A stretch of 64,000 nucleotides of DNA from Crambe crambe. Taxonomy: Eukaryota; Porifera; Demospongiae; Poecilosclerida; Crambeidae. The stretch is from the NCBI GenBank assembly GCA_963924555.1, contig CAWUPZ010000001.1:124001-188000 (forward strand). The letters are read 5' to 3'. The position numbers were made by a program, and so were the translations under genes. How positions within the stretch are numbered: the first letter of the stretch is position 1; each line of letters begins with the position of its first letter. Below, piece by piece: positions 1 through 13,079 of this stretch. The notes under the pieces are model-generated. The model made no database searches. It saw only the letters and a program-made list of their open reading frames with translations, and was not told the origin of the DNA.

Positions 1-760
1 CTATAACAGAACTTCACCACTACATATCCACCATTATGAATGTACTTAGCATCGAATGATCAAATGTACAGCTTCTCCCTACTGGTACATATCAGGCTGA
101 AAGGAAACATACATTTCAAGAGATAAAGAACCCCCCACCCTTTTTGATGTGAGGAAGCATTGCAGCATGGGTCAGTTCCAGTGGTACCACATGATGTAAT
201 ACATTCATATAAGGCAATGCAACCCACAACTACAGGTTTGTTTATCAACAGTGAGGAGACAAAGGAGGGTGGGGTGCCATTTAGGAAGAGGGCTAGGGGG
301 AGGGGAGGTGTTGAGGACCTGAGTGCATTGGTGGACATCTAAACACAAAGACACTAGTGATAATATGACATGTTTGTGAGGGCAACAAATTAATTACCTG
401 TAAAACTGTTTTTGGTGATGTAGTTTGCCACACCCCTTTATAGCCATCTCCATGAAACACTACAGCATGATTGGAATATTTATCTGGCTAGCTGTTTATT
501 TCAAGTATACATGATTGTTTCCTAAAGACTCATAGCCTGAGCACAGGGTACTCAAATGCTTCACTCACCAACACATTCTAAAAAAAATTGATGGTTTTAT
601 CATCCATGCCAGAGGATTTCATCACACGTTGTCCATGTTCCACTTTCTGTTGACAACTATCAGCCTCCTCCTCAGGACATAATTGCTGATTTGAACAGCT
701 CAGTATGCCTATGTCCATGGCATCCCTTGACCGTTCAATATAACAGCTATCACTCTCTAA
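1..760. repeat. Long dispersed repeat, copy A (pairs with 23885-24600)
   Basis: This stretch matches 23885-24600 in the same order over several blocks: the 'ttccagtggtaccac' block, the 'cccacaactaca..tgtttgtttatcaac' block, a G/A-rich block ending 'gaggacctgagtgc', the 'ggtggacat' block and the 'caacctcctcctcag' block. The copies differ by many substitutions and indels, so they are old. Its first 50 bases also match 24739-24788. Related fragments occur near 9010-9240. I see no gene in it; the short open frames here fall in the repeat and resemble no known protein. The family of the repeat is unknown. Confidence 0.6.
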
Positions 761-2328
761 ATTCCTAATAATTTTCAGCTCATAGAGTGAGTGATCAGCT
801 CTCTGCTGTTGGTGAAATTAGAGCAGATTATTATAATGGGAGCAAATAGCATAAACAGAGATCAACAACTCTTATGAGAGAGAGCCTGCAAGGGTTGAAA
901 GGTTAGAGTGCTCTCAGTCTGTAGTGTACCAAATGGATTCTCTCCAGCATACATTCACTGCACCACCATGATTGGGTAAAGGGTAGATACACTATTTATA
1001 TAACACAGCGCTCGATCATCAATAGTAGTACAACATAAAGGGCCACATGATCTGCACAACAGATCCTACTGCTAACCTCTTCTGAACCCACACCTGCTTT
1101 TATTAACTCCTGAAACTGGTGATATGAATTCATGGCATAACTAACCATGCAAAGATAAGACATCATCAAGTTTATGGAAATAAGGGAGGGAGGTGGAGGG
1201 ACCAAGAGTACAGAAAGTCCTTCCATGATGCACATTTACCTGTATGAAGCTCTTTCCGGCAACTCTTACTATTAGACCCACAGAGACATATAATAATGGG
1301 AATAGTTCCCAGGCATTCAAATGGTGCAGTAACCCTATCAAGGGAGAGAAATAATAGGTCAGTGTATTATGGATGTGGCCAGCAAATGGAAAAGAATGCT
1401 CCCAGACACACTCACTCTGTCAAGACAATATTCCGTAATCAGATGGGTGGATCACTGGTAGCTAGTCTCACAATGATCCTCACAAGCTAGAATTTAATCA
1501 GCTAGGTATCACTGGAGTTTTCTTTGCAGAGCACTTTCCACATTTAGAGTAGTAGAATTTATACCTCATGATTAGTGTACAGCTTCAACCAGAAGCAGAA
1601 ACACATTGCAGGACATCATCATGTATGTACATCTGCACATGATTATCTAATCATTGTAGAGTTTTGAAATTGAGTCAGATAAGGGGGAAATGAAGGAATG
1701 GACTGGAAAATATCCAATAAGAGACTGTCATTGCAATTAAGTCCTTGCATTGAACCCCATTTCAGATGTATGAAATATAATCCTGGAACTACAAGACACA
1801 TTGGGTTCTCACACATTCTGATCCCACACTAAATCATCAACCCTGCATCCTGAAAGAAATCAAGTCTTATCTGTTATTTAAAAAATAGAGCGTATTAAAG
1901 AGGTGTGATGATATTATTACTACACATAGAGAGGTCTATAATACAGGAAGGGCAACTACAGAAAAAGTCACTTCTCAAAAATGTCACTATTAACAACTGC
2001 TAAATGCAGTGGAATGAATCTAAGACTGTGTAGTGAAAAATTTCTAAAAACAAAAGACTCACACTTTCATTTAACCCCCTCCCATGAAAATTTAATAACC
2101 ACCACATACACTGCACCCACTCCGACCTGATTGGGTAAAGGGTAATAGAAATCAAGTTCAAGGTAAAGGGTTTGCACCTGCATCTCCTGGGATAGTTAGG
2201 TGGGTAATAAATTATGGGTGTGGTTATTGAATCTAAGAGGGGTGAGGACTCTCTTATATCGTTCTATTTAAAGAGATACCATGAAGAATATTAAAGCAGC
2301 ACCTTAATTATTAGAGTCTATAAATATT

Positions 2329-3109
2329 GTACATTAGGGAATGCATGCCAAATTTAGCCATGAAAAGAAACTGCAATATTAGAATAATACCTAATAATAA
2401 TAATAAAGCCAGCTGGTCCCATTCATTAACAGCAAGACCTACTAACCGTCGCAGAGGAGCATTCTCTAGCCAAGTACATGTGCAAGTATTCAATATGAAA
2501 AAAGCCTCTCTATGAAAGATAAAACGAGGATTAACTTTATTTTTCTTGGTGATGTTGATGGTGCTTCATTTGAGTCAGCACACGACCTTCAAGTGCCTTC
2601 TACAGTGAGAGAACAAATAACTCACCATAATCCTTTGAGTGCTACACTGACTGTCAAGAGGAAGAAATGATAACCAAGTTGCTACTATACATGTTGAGTA
2701 CTTTGAGATAATAATTTTCATGATGACACACATACAATCATGCCACACATTGTTCTTTCAAGTGTATTCATGACCCACTATACATCAAGTGTATCAAGAG
2801 GTACGAGGGTCTCAGGGATCAAGGTGGAGGGACTGCTAGAGTCACCATTACGAGTGAGAATCCCTCTTGTTGATAAACAAATGATTATGTCATTGTGGGT
2901 ATTGCATTGCCTTATATGGATGCATTGTATCATGTGGTAGCACTCCAGGCATATATATGGCTGCAATGGAGGGGTGCAGGACATATCTGTCGTACATTAG
3001 GGAAATATCAAGCATTGTGGGGCGAGTGTAAAGAAACTGCAACATTAGAATGAGATAAAATAATGATAAAGCCAGCTAGCCCCATTCATTAACAGCAAGA
3101 CCTACTTAC
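2329..3109 (+). repeat. Local direct duplication (2329-2446 and 2993-3109)
   Basis: About 118 bp beginning 'gtacattaggga' and ending 'attaacagcaagacctact' occurs twice, 664 bp apart and in the same orientation. The two copies carry scattered mismatches. Both include 'aaagccagctgg/agcccc'. The function is unknown. Confidence 0.6.
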
Positions 3110-3329
3110 TGAGGGACCAGTGTACAAACATGATATAGGTAGACCGCAACTTTATAGGAATAGCATAACCTGCCAAGGCCTAATCATAAGTGCAGCAAGG
3201 GATTGTACCTGAGGGCATAGATTCCAGAGCAGGGCTAGAAAGAAGAGATTCTGAATTTTGATTGGTCATGCAAGTTTCCTATACCCTAAAATACTTCAGT
3301 GGAAACATGACTTGAATTTTCTGAACTTC

Positions 3330-3460
3330 AAAGATCAGTAAAGTGGCTGTTTTAGAGAAGACCTTTACAAGTGAGCCTGTTGGACAGCATAGGATGACTA
3401 CATCAACTCCTAACACAAACATTTTGGAAAGATCATCTCAAAATAAATAATTAGAGTTTA
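3330..3460 (+). repeat. Dispersed repeat fragment shared with 24787-24895
   Basis: The block from 'caaagatcagtaaagtggct' through 'aaacattttggaaagatcat' to 'ctcaaaataaataa' is shared with 24787-24895 in the same orientation. The 3.4-kb copy is longer in the middle. In the later copy it leads directly into a MITE-like end ('caagtaagggaaaaaacatt'). Confidence 0.6.
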
Positions 3461-3965
3461 ATGCTAATTGTTACAGTTTACTTGTAATTAGCTTGTACAC
3501 TATTTTGTACAAGGTAATAATTTTCACATGATTATTTTTTTGTTGTTGAATATGACCAAGAAATTTACGGAATAACAAGTCTTGATATGTGATGTGTTTG
3601 AACCTATCCACACACAGTCATGGAATTGCAAGTGAAACATTGTTCATCATTTCCTCGTCCAAGTCCATGGAATGAGACTTTACATGCATTATTATCACGA
3701 GTGGGTGTGTGTGTTATTTAATGATATCCATAATAAGGAAATCCACAAATTTTCAGTCTGCATGGATGTACTTGGCAAACTCCTTAGCTTTTTCATCTGT
3801 TGTCTCAGAGGGATAATTGCATACACTCTCTGCTCCCAAAAGAGAGATGTTCCACTCAACCATACTTGCAATCTTCCAAGAACATAGAGCATGTATCATC
3901 TCAATCAACTTGTGATATCTCAAAATCACTAAACCTGATCATTTAACTGTGTCTCACCATCTCCA

Positions 3966-4231
3966 ATGTACACCTCATTACATCCAATATCCACACTATA
4001 CTAAGGTCCACACACCTGCATATTAGTGGTCACCTCACTGTATCCATAGGGACAATACCCACACTGTACTAAGGTCCACACCCCTAGAATGAAGTGATGG
4101 TCACCTCATTACATCCACCCACACTGTAGTTCACACCCCTAGCGCATTAGTGGTCACCTCATTACATCCATAGGGACAATACTCACACTGTACTAAGGTC
4201 ACATTAGTGGTTGCCTCATTATATCTACAAC
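3966..4231 (+). repeat. Degenerate tandem repeat, about 4 units of 65-80 bp
   Basis: Units are built around 'cacctcattacatccatag', 'cacactgtactaaggtccac' and 'cccctagcgcattagtggt'. Four degenerate units can be followed before the pattern dissolves at 'gcctcattatatc'. No coding potential is seen. Confidence 0.65.
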
Positions 4232-5091
4232 CTCTGAGGCTCTCTACAAATGACAAAAGGCTGGGTCCCAAGTGTGTCCATTATTGGGAGGTTCCATTGT
4301 AATTATGTGCAAGAGAGAAAGAGTGAACAAACAAAGAGCAGAATTGAGAAGGTTCACAAAAGGAACTGAAATAATTAAGGACACACAACAAATTAAAGGA
4401 CAACATCCCATCAGTAAAGTGAGGACCTCTCTGAACTTGATGGATTGACTCCTCAACGGGCTATAGCCAAGGATGGTTTCAATATAAGAAAGTCACAAGT
4501 ATGGATAGGATACAATGTCAAAGATTCCAATAGTGGGGCCATGAGGTGCTCAGGTCTACAAACTCCCCTTCAGCACTATCCATGCTAGGGATAAAGTGAG
4601 ATGGGACAATAAATAGGGAAGGAGGGAGGAGCAATAAGAAGATGTACCAATTATACCTATCAGATACTGATGGGGATAGAGAGAGTCAATGCATTGCACA
4701 TACCTGTTTGACTGATGTGAACAAATTCTGACCAGTCATCTCACAGAGATCTCTCTCCAGCTCCTCCAGCAACTCCTAATAACCCACAACTTGTTCATCA
4801 TCAGGAAGGAGGTTCCCAGGCATTCAGATGGTGCAGGAAACCTATCAAGGGAGAGAGGACTCAATAGGTCAGTGTTCTGCCCAGATACATGTTCAGATTT
4901 CTTTTCCACCTTCAATCAAGAGTCAGTGACCTAAATGACAGTCACTTGCTTGGCTGGACTGATGGTGGACACTCTTGTAGGTATTGAGGTAGTCTCAATA
5001 AGTATAACAGTGTCTAGAGTACTGGCAGACAATTAATAGGTAAAGGGTGAGGCTAGTGATAAAGAGTACTGTGTTTCAGGGGAACCCCCAT

Positions 5092-5159
5092 CCACCCCCC
5101 CCCCCCCCCCCCCAAGTTGGCTCCTTCCTGGCTTCGCGAGGGGGGGGGGGGTGGGGGGT
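5092..5159. repeat. Poly-C and poly-G tracts facing each other
   Basis: A run of about 20 C is followed, after about 26 mixed bases, by a run of about 12 G and then a T and 6 G. The flanks ('ggggaaccccc' and 'ggggtctcccc') are also complementary. The whole can fold as one hairpin, and each G strand could form G-quadruplexes. Exact tract length is unreliable in such runs. Confidence 0.7.
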
Positions 5160-8100
5160 CTCCCCAACTGTAGTAGCTCTATTAATTATGCTATAATAAT
5201 AATTCAAAACTCCTCCAGAATGCACTAAATTAACCCACTAAATTAACCCACTGTGTGATCTCACCCTAGACCCAAGTTGGCCCAAGTTGCTCCTTCACCC
5301 TTGTATTTCATATGTAACTTCCTGCCAGTACTCTAGCCACACCATAAATATAAATGGGTCAGTGTGACATGGAATGCATGATCATCTGAAGTGTTCTTCC
5401 CAGATACTCACTCTGTCAAGACAACTTACTCCATGGATCACTGGATGATCTAACATAAAGGGCAGGAGTTTCTTGCTCACAGATGGTTCCTCCAGAACAC
5501 TTCCCTCTGAATATTAAAGCAGTTCGCTGAGACATTCCACGAGCAATCTGTACTCTTCAAAACAGTGTGCCTCGGGTCTTTTAAAGACAGCTGATGGAAA
5601 TAATGCCCACCACCAGTCAGCCCCACCCTTCGAATACAATGCGCATGCGCAAAATGGTAATAAAGCTTATAGTTTGGCAGATTTAGCAATCAGAGTCTCC
5701 CAGGACACAAATTGTCTCCCACCCCCTCCTGAAAAATATGGCGGTTGATACTTTGAACATTCATGTGAAGTTGGAGTACTAGGGCACTGATATGGGCACC
5801 AGTTTCATCCTCCAAATTCAAAGTACTATCCCAATCTCTCAAGCCAAGTTCACTTTAGAGTCTTGTAGGGGGAAACACAGGATGTCCATCATGGTTGAAG
5901 ACCAGAAACTATTAATGTCACAATTGCAAGATAAGGGATATTATTACAACTAGCTATCACTTCCTAGGACAAGAACCTTTCAGAATAGCAAAGTAGCTGT
6001 GCTATTAGGGCAAGGTTGGACTTACCTTCAGTCTGTAAAGTATGTATTGCAGGAGCAGTTGGAAGAGATGCATGGATGTAGATGACTGCATTACTTCTGA
6101 ATTTGTATGTAGCTAGTGGTAGCTACTAGCGATGGCATAATATGCTAGTAGATACACACCTTCATCATAATTTCCACGGATGGAACAATTCTCAGCATTA
6201 AGAGCTGTTTCTAAATCTACTGCCAATTTTTCATTTGCAGTGGGGCACTCGGGGAGCATCAGCCATTCTCCAATCACACATCTCGTAAGCAATCAACACA
6301 TGACTCTTGCTCTGCTATGGATTTCATGCGATAAGGTGGGATCCCAAGTTCTCAATATCTTCTTTCGGTAGGGAGCCAAGTCATCATATTGCTCTTTTAC
6401 TGCATTCAGTATCAGAGATACTGGGGAGCAGGCCAATAGAATTCAACTCATCTCACTGATGTCATCTCCACTTCTGAAGAAAAATATAACTAACATCATG
6501 TACATTATACTGTTTTTATTACGTGCATGTGTATTTTTTACATACCTTCCCAAACCACTAGCTGGTTGGGGATTTTTTTGGTTGCACAGACAGTCCATCA
6601 TGTGGGGAGAGGTCTCTTCACTGTCTACTACACAAAGATGGTCCCTTCCAGGGTGAGAAGGACAAGAGATGACTACTTTTGATCTCTTGAACAGCACCAC
6701 ATGCATACTTCATGTGCTTCAGTCTTGGCACTCAGTTTGATTTTGAGTATTGATGGCTGATGAAGAGTGGTGCAATGTGTGTTCACAGAGATGACTGCTA
6801 TTCAATTCCTTTTGCTCCAGCCCACACCTTGGTAGCATACCTACAATTTTGCTTCATCCCGCACCGACTGAGAGTGGTAGGAGGTAAGTGCTGGTGTCTT
6901 GAAAACACTTCAGATCAGAAGAAATGAATAACTGGTAACAATCTACATAAATACCCTACCCACTGGAAGATCACAGCATTCCTCCCATCTAGCTAGTATG
7001 ATATCAACCTACAAAATTAATAAGAGTAAACTATGTGTGAAAGTGTCGATATTAATTGCAAGTGTATGATAGCAACTGGTAGCTGAAGTAACAGTTATCT
7101 ATAACTAGTGCATTGAATGGTATCACTATTAATTTTGATTATGGTAAAGGCAGTACTTACGTAGGTTACATTGGTGCTATATGGTTTTACCAGCTACAAC
7201 AGTGATATGGTAAAGCATGATAGAGGGTGGTGGCACATAGTAACACACATACTGACAATTAAATTGTAGTCTTTCTTACATAACTCCGAAATTACTATAG
7301 CTATGGACTTCAAATTGAGTTATAAGGTAGTAGCCAGCTATATCACTAATACACAAGGTTAATTCGTCAGGTACTATATGAGTCATTTTACTTTTTGCTG
7401 GAATTAAGTGGCTGATTATTGGCCTAACTTCTTATAATTATTATAGTAGCTAGCCCTCTCTACAAAATTACAGAAGGATTTGTGACTTCCCAAAAGTGAG
7501 TATTTCAGCTCCTGGGCTAAAATAATTGAGACTGAGTATAGCTACATGCATTCAGTGATCCTCCAAAAAGATAGAATGCTGCTTGAAATACTTTAACGCA
7601 TGCACAGTTTTCAAATTCAAGCATTAGCTACTTCTCACCAACCACCAAACTTCACTTGCTGATAGATTTTTGGTTTGTAGCTTTCTAGCAACTACTTGAT
7701 AGTGGCACATCCAGCCCACACATGGTTGCTAAGGGGTCATATTTCCAAAACTGCTTGGACCATGAAGAAGAAGCAAGGTCATATCCTACATGCAGGTGCT
7801 ATGAAGCTAATAAATGGGTTAATTTTGGTCGGCTCATCTATTTTGCTATTAAAGCAAGTTGAATTATTTATTAGCACCTGTTTAGATGCTGCATAGATGT
7901 GTATAGACCTGGAGACAGTTATACGTACCATTTGTAGTGATTGAGATTTAAGATGATGAATTCATTCATAATGTCTGTGATAGCTAGCTATCATAGCATG
8001 GTCAATTTCGCTCCTCTTTGCGCCCAGAACCTTGGAGGTTACCTCTCTGGCAGTTCCATACAAAAATTGCTTTTGCACACTATTGGTAAGGGTTAGCTAA

Positions 8101-8745
8101 GCCTCGAGACTAGTCTAGCTACACAGCTACAAGGACTTAAGCTTATATATGACTTGTGGCTTGTGGTGGCTAATATTTCCTCTGTCTGATCTTTAGCTAC
8201 AAACTAAATGTAGTTAGCTACTTCAAGTATAGCTAAAAGCCTCACAGTTTTGAGCTGCCTTCTTGCTTTGTCTTAGTAGTAAATTGAGGATGTATATAGC
8301 TAGTATCAAATTGTAATTTGCTGGACTGCAACTATTAGCAACAAGATAACATGAATTCTAGCTCCAACCCCCACCCTATGAGACAGTAACAAAATCATTG
8401 TGAGTAACAGAACCAACTGTGCTGGTGCATGATAGCTAATACGTAGTTGTGACATGCCAATAGTCCCAAATGTCTGCTAGATATCATGGGATCCCTGCCA
8501 TTATGCAGTACATCCATATGTCGTCCATATGTAGTGTAAAGAAAGGGCTCTTGTCAGGAGAGTGGACTAGTAGCACTTTGTCTTAGCTTAATTAGTCTGC
8601 ATTGAGGGTGGAGACTATATCACCATTGTGAAAGAGCTACGTAGTGCATGGCTAAGGTCACACATCAGGAATATAACCTCATAACCTCACACATGTGTAC
8701 AATTTTTTTTGAATAGCTTATTTTAAGAATGGAGTTCAGAGATGA

Positions 8746-8769
8746 TTTTTTTTTTGGGGGGGGGGGGGA
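8746..8769 (+). repeat. Homopolymer T-G tract
   Basis: A run of about 10 T is followed at once by a run of about 13 G. It is a simple-sequence feature with no gene nearby. Confidence 0.7.
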
Positions 8770-8989
8770 TTAAGTGGGCAAATCAAAGATTTGACAAAAT
8801 CATTTTCATGGGGGAGGGGAGACAAAATGCCCCTTTGCCCCCATCATATCTGGTTCTGAACGATGATAAATTGAGGTACAACAAATGCTAGTTGAGGAGT
8901 GCATTAGCTACTACCATGCACACAGATCAGATACACTTGCCATGAAAATATGTATAAGGGGAAATGTGGAGGAAGAACAGGTCGAAGTG

Positions 8990-9260
8990 CAATTTAAATG
9001 TTTCAATGATGGAGAGTCATAACAGAACTTCACATCACCACATTATATATGATTACTTTAACGGTAGGATTGTATACCTCTCTACTGGTATACACATCAA
9101 AGGAAAGAACCAAGTGTCAGGGAGGATTGAGACCAAGAACCCTCAGGGCCACTCTATTGAAGTGCCACTCCATTGCAGCCATATCACTTTGGTCAGTTCC
9201 AAAGGATATTGATACATCCATATAAGGCATGCATGTTTGTTTATCACAAGCATTATAGTA
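8990..9260 (+). repeat. Diverged fragment of the 1-760 repeat family
   Basis: The words 'acagaacttcacatcacc', 'accaagaaccctcag' and 'catataaggcatgcatgtttgtttatca' recall the dispersed repeat at 1-250 and 23885-23960. They are in the same order but are more diverged. Confidence 0.4.
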
Positions 9261-9835
9261 CCTGTTACTATTATTAGGTGGTTATGGCACCCCACAAGTA
9301 ACATCCATGTAATCAATTTCATAATTACTAGCTGCATCTCTCTACAAAAGCAATCATCATTAATGTGCCACAATTGGAAACCACTGAATTGATTTAGAGT
9401 GGTCCCACAGTCATCTAAATGTGTGGGGCTAGCTGTCTTACATTCTCTGTAAGTTCCTATCATGAGCAATTGACTGCAAATATTTCCCTATAACTCTCTT
9501 GTTCATAATCTCCCTTACACCACACTAGCTGAAATAATACACTGATTGTTTTACCTCCCAAGTGATGCAATAACACTGGACAGAAAGGACTGAGACCCAG
9601 GTCCTTCATTTTTAGGGTCCAGTGCATTAATTCAAGATCATACATGTAATTTGTACTAGTGATGTAACTAGGCTCAAGTTCAACAACCTGCCCCTTCTTA
9701 TCCTCCCTACCCTCCTTATAGCTCCCGAAATAATTAGCTATGTTATAGCTAGCTATAGTGAAATGTAGATACATGAACAAGCAAATTAAAGGTTGGAGTA
9801 ATCCATAATGACCTGTTTTTTACGTGTTGTTGACA

Positions 9836-10870
9836 GGTTGCACTAGGAGTGAGATCACGTATCATTCCCTATAAGTTACCGTATACGAGTTAAATTTGGT
9901 GGTGTATTAAATTTGACGGTTTGGTGGTCCATCTTGGAACCGCCAATAATAATGACCGCTAATATCTATAGCTAGGCACCAGGCTATGGGCTGGGGGTGG
10001 GGCTTGAGTGTATATTGTGTAACAGCGCAAGACTACATAATAGCTAGCTAGCTCCGTTTCCAGCTATTTTGCGATCGTGATGTCTCTTTGAAGTGAGCAG
10101 GCAGCTGACAGTCACATCAATCTCGGAATGTTGCCAACGTTGCCATCTGATATTACTGCAACAGCGTATGGGTCCCTCGAGTTTCCTTCTTCCCTCAGAC
10201 CATGGATCAGCTGAATTAACTCCCCCACGTTTGGATTTCAGATAGTTTTGTATACGTAATAGCCTCGAACACAACTAGTCAAGTGAAGCTCCATGGCTTG
10301 CTCCTGGCTTGCTAGCTCCTGAATGCAATGCGCGCGCGAGTGCACGACAACGCGCCACCGCCAATAATAATGTCCGCCAAAAGCCTTCCACGGTACAAAC
10401 GCCAAATAAAACTCCCGCCAAAATTAACTCGTATACGGTATCAACTACTACACAATGTCTATTTACTATTCATCTTCTATTAGGATGACCTCATACGTAA
10501 TACTGACTCATCATTATCTCTTTACAGACTCTAGCTAGTATGCACTAGGAGTGAGACACGTGCATCATAATGTCATTCCCTAAAGTTATCAACTACTACA
10601 CAGTGTCTATAGCTATTGAACTACCTGGAATGACCTCATAGTACTCATCATTATCTCTTTTATGCCACACTAGTCCAGGTTATCACTACTACACAGTGTC
10701 TATAGCTATTAAACTACCTTCATCATCTATATTGGGATGACCTCATAATTCTCATCATTATCTCTTTTATGCCACACTAGTCCCTAGGAGTGAGTTCCCC
10801 ATAGGTTATACTACTACACATATTGAGATGACCTCATAGTAGCTACTCATCATTATCTCTTTACTGCTAC
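9836..10870 (+). repeat. Degenerate tandem array, 110-130 bp units, split by a transposon
   Basis: Units contain 'tatcaactactacacagtg', 'tctatagctatt.aactacc', 'gatgacctcatag', 'tcatcattatctcttt' and 'gcactaggagtgag'. About four units run from 10439 to 10870. A partial unit ('gcactaggagtgagatcacg' to 'cattccctataagtta') lies at 9839-9878, on the far side of the transposon at 9879-10438. The array is therefore one array into which the transposon inserted. Confidence 0.75.
9879..10438. mobile_element. Non-autonomous TA-flanked TIR transposon (mariner-like), copy 1
   Basis: The ends are inverted copies: left 'CCGTATACGAGTTAAATTTG', right (reverse complement) 'CCGTATACGAGTTAATTTTG'. TA lies on each side. 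Inside both ends are further inverted blocks around 'ccgccaataataatg'. There is no transposase frame, so it depends on an element elsewhere. A second copy lies at 62430-62891. The TA duplication and TIRs fit Tc1/mariner-like elements. The neighbouring array unit preserves the empty site (see findings). Confidence 0.85.
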
Positions 10871-10879
10871 AACACTATC

Positions 10880-12530
10880 TGACTACCTTGTACCATATTA
10901 GCTGACCTTCCGAATATCATGTCATACTTTGCACTTGCAAAGGTGTTGAAGTGTCTCATGGTGTATATTTTTCTCCTCTGTAAAGCAGCCAATTCAGCAG
11001 TCCTCATGTGACCATGGAATAACTAAGTTGCTTATGGTATAATTGGTCATTGTTGATAAAACAAACAATGATTATTGTGGGTATAGATGCATACGTATAG
11101 CAAGTCATAATGTGGTGATCACTAGAACAGGGCCAATTAGCTATAGCAATCACAGTTGACCTGACATTACACCCTAAATTGCTTTTATGTTTAGCTATGT
11201 CATAATATTTGGTTTCTGTATAATTTAGCTATCTAGCTAAATGTACCTTTTAACCTGATATAGCTAGCTACATTAACATGAAATACCTGCTACAATAGCT
11301 TTGGGTATTACATTTCTACAACTAAGTAACTGTCTAGCCAGGTAGCTATACTGTTAATTTTTTAGTCACTATTTTTTAGTCACTATTCACTAAACAAAAG
11401 GTTAAAATTCATTTCATATAGTTGTCCAGGACCTTTTTGACTATATTAGCTACTCATAATTGATAGTGCATGGCTGTGGAGTGATCCATAATGAACTGGT
11501 TTTGTGTGTGACTCAAGATCTGGTAAATGCATGTAGAAGCATGCACTGAAAAAGTGAAGGCACACTAAATTGTCACACAACATGACTAACATTCTTCTGA
11601 TTCCAAAATAGAGCCATTAGCTAATTAGCTAACATGGAGTACATGTAGAACTCTCACTGCCATCTCTCTGCCTCCACTCTGGAAGAACTGAGAGCAATTT
11701 CTGATGTAGTATAGGACCTCGAAATGCAATGTACACCGACAACATCTCATAGAATAGCCTTGCTGGTCACAGGTTATAGTGGGATGAAGTAATCATAGTA
11801 TTCCCTGTCAGTGCATGGTGTACACCTCTTATGGTTACATCATTCCATTAAGGAGTACAACATTCAAGCATTCAAGTGCCTGCGATGAAAGACCTCTATA
11901 ACTAACTGCCACTTCTTTACAGCAGTCAGAGATTGGCGAGCTGACCTGATTTACCATTTGTGCTGATCCACAGAAGTTTAATACCTCTGATGATGAGCTA
12001 TGGTGTAGCTTCACAATAATGTACGCATGTGATGTAGGGATCGCTGGCTTGATATAGCTACAGAAGATTTCCTTCTCATCTCTACCCTTTTTTTTTTGAG
12101 CAGTGGTTATCTGTATACATTTTTTCATTTGTTTTTTTCCTCGTACATATAGATTTTAGAAGTTAGAAGCAATGTTTTGATTTAGTAGTAATGACAGCCA
12201 GCTACATAGCTAAAATAAAAAGCACTGAAGTGCTAACCCTCAGTGCACACATAAATGTCTGCTGTTATACAGAGCTACTAAGAGTGCATTTGCAGAAATA
12301 GACCACTAGGTATTGAGTACAGCAGTCTATATTTTTCATTTCAAATGATACTGTAGGCTTAGTTGACACTCCATTCCCATTTTGTATATAAATATTATGC
12401 AGGTAGCTAATACAGCTGTAAAAAGCAAAATGCTATGCACTAGCTCACTAGTCAGAAGACTTGAGAAAGAAGCTGCTCGGTTGCATGCAACGTTGCGCAC
12501 GCAGGCAATAAGCTGCGGTGCCCACAAGGT
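10880..12530. other. Gene-poor stretch
   Basis: No gene is supported. A 97-codon minus-strand frame at 11835-12128 has no recognisable domain. The block at about 12218-12245 contains the hairpin 'AGCACTGAAGTGCT' followed by 'AACCCTCAGT'. The same block recurs at 22807-22835. Confidence 0.45.
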
Positions 12531-13079
12531 ACTGTCACGAAAAATTTGGACCGGGGAAAAAACTGGACCGGGGGTCCAGTTTTTTCCATGAAAAAAGTGG
12601 ACCGCCTTTACCAAAAGTTATCCGGGCATATCAGCTTATACATAACTGAGCAGCGCTACCCACCAGACTGTAGTCAAGACAAAAAGAGAGCTATTGGAGA
12701 GAAAGCAGCTATGTTCAATGTAAGAAAGGGAGTTCTTTTCATCAAGAAGAAAAAGAAGAGCGTGGTAAGACCTGATTTTTCATAGGTGCTTATTATGCTT
12801 GTAGATAGCTAGCTTAGCTAGCTACGTATGAAGTTGAGTCTAGATGCAATCATGGTGATTCTACTTAATTATGGCCTTACTGGCTACCAGCATAGATACT
12901 ATATATCTACTGCACAGTATAATTATGGTATCTGTACCAGATTTTTGGCCTCTGTAAAAGAAGCTCATGAAATTTGCCTGTAGCTGTAGCTAGCTATGTA
13001 CCAAGTTACCCAGCTATTCTCTTCAAATAAATAATCAAATCAAATATCATTCTGATGACCTTGGGTTTTCCCTATCCCT

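Larger units (their letters stand above)
761..3960. other. Gene-poor stretch with local duplications
   Basis: No coding region is supported. Open frames are under 80 codons and show no recognisable motif. The stretch contains blocks also found at 4800-5440, such as 'cccaggcattcaaatggtgcag' near 1310 and the 'actcactctgtcaagacaa' block near 1410. It therefore looks like decayed repeat sequence. Confidence 0.5.
4300..8950. other. Gene-poor stretch
   Basis: I see no supportable gene on either strand. It contains weak copies of repeats seen elsewhere (4800-4880 and 5390-5440 match parts of 1300-1440), two homopolymer features listed separately, and many AGCT-type tetranucleotide runs. Frames of 60-90 codons are scattered and lack motifs. 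Confidence 0.45.

Noticed and set aside
9143-9780. Two minus-strand frames of 106-108 codons
   Set aside because: No recognisable motif, no splice partners, and the first lies partly in a dispersed repeat.
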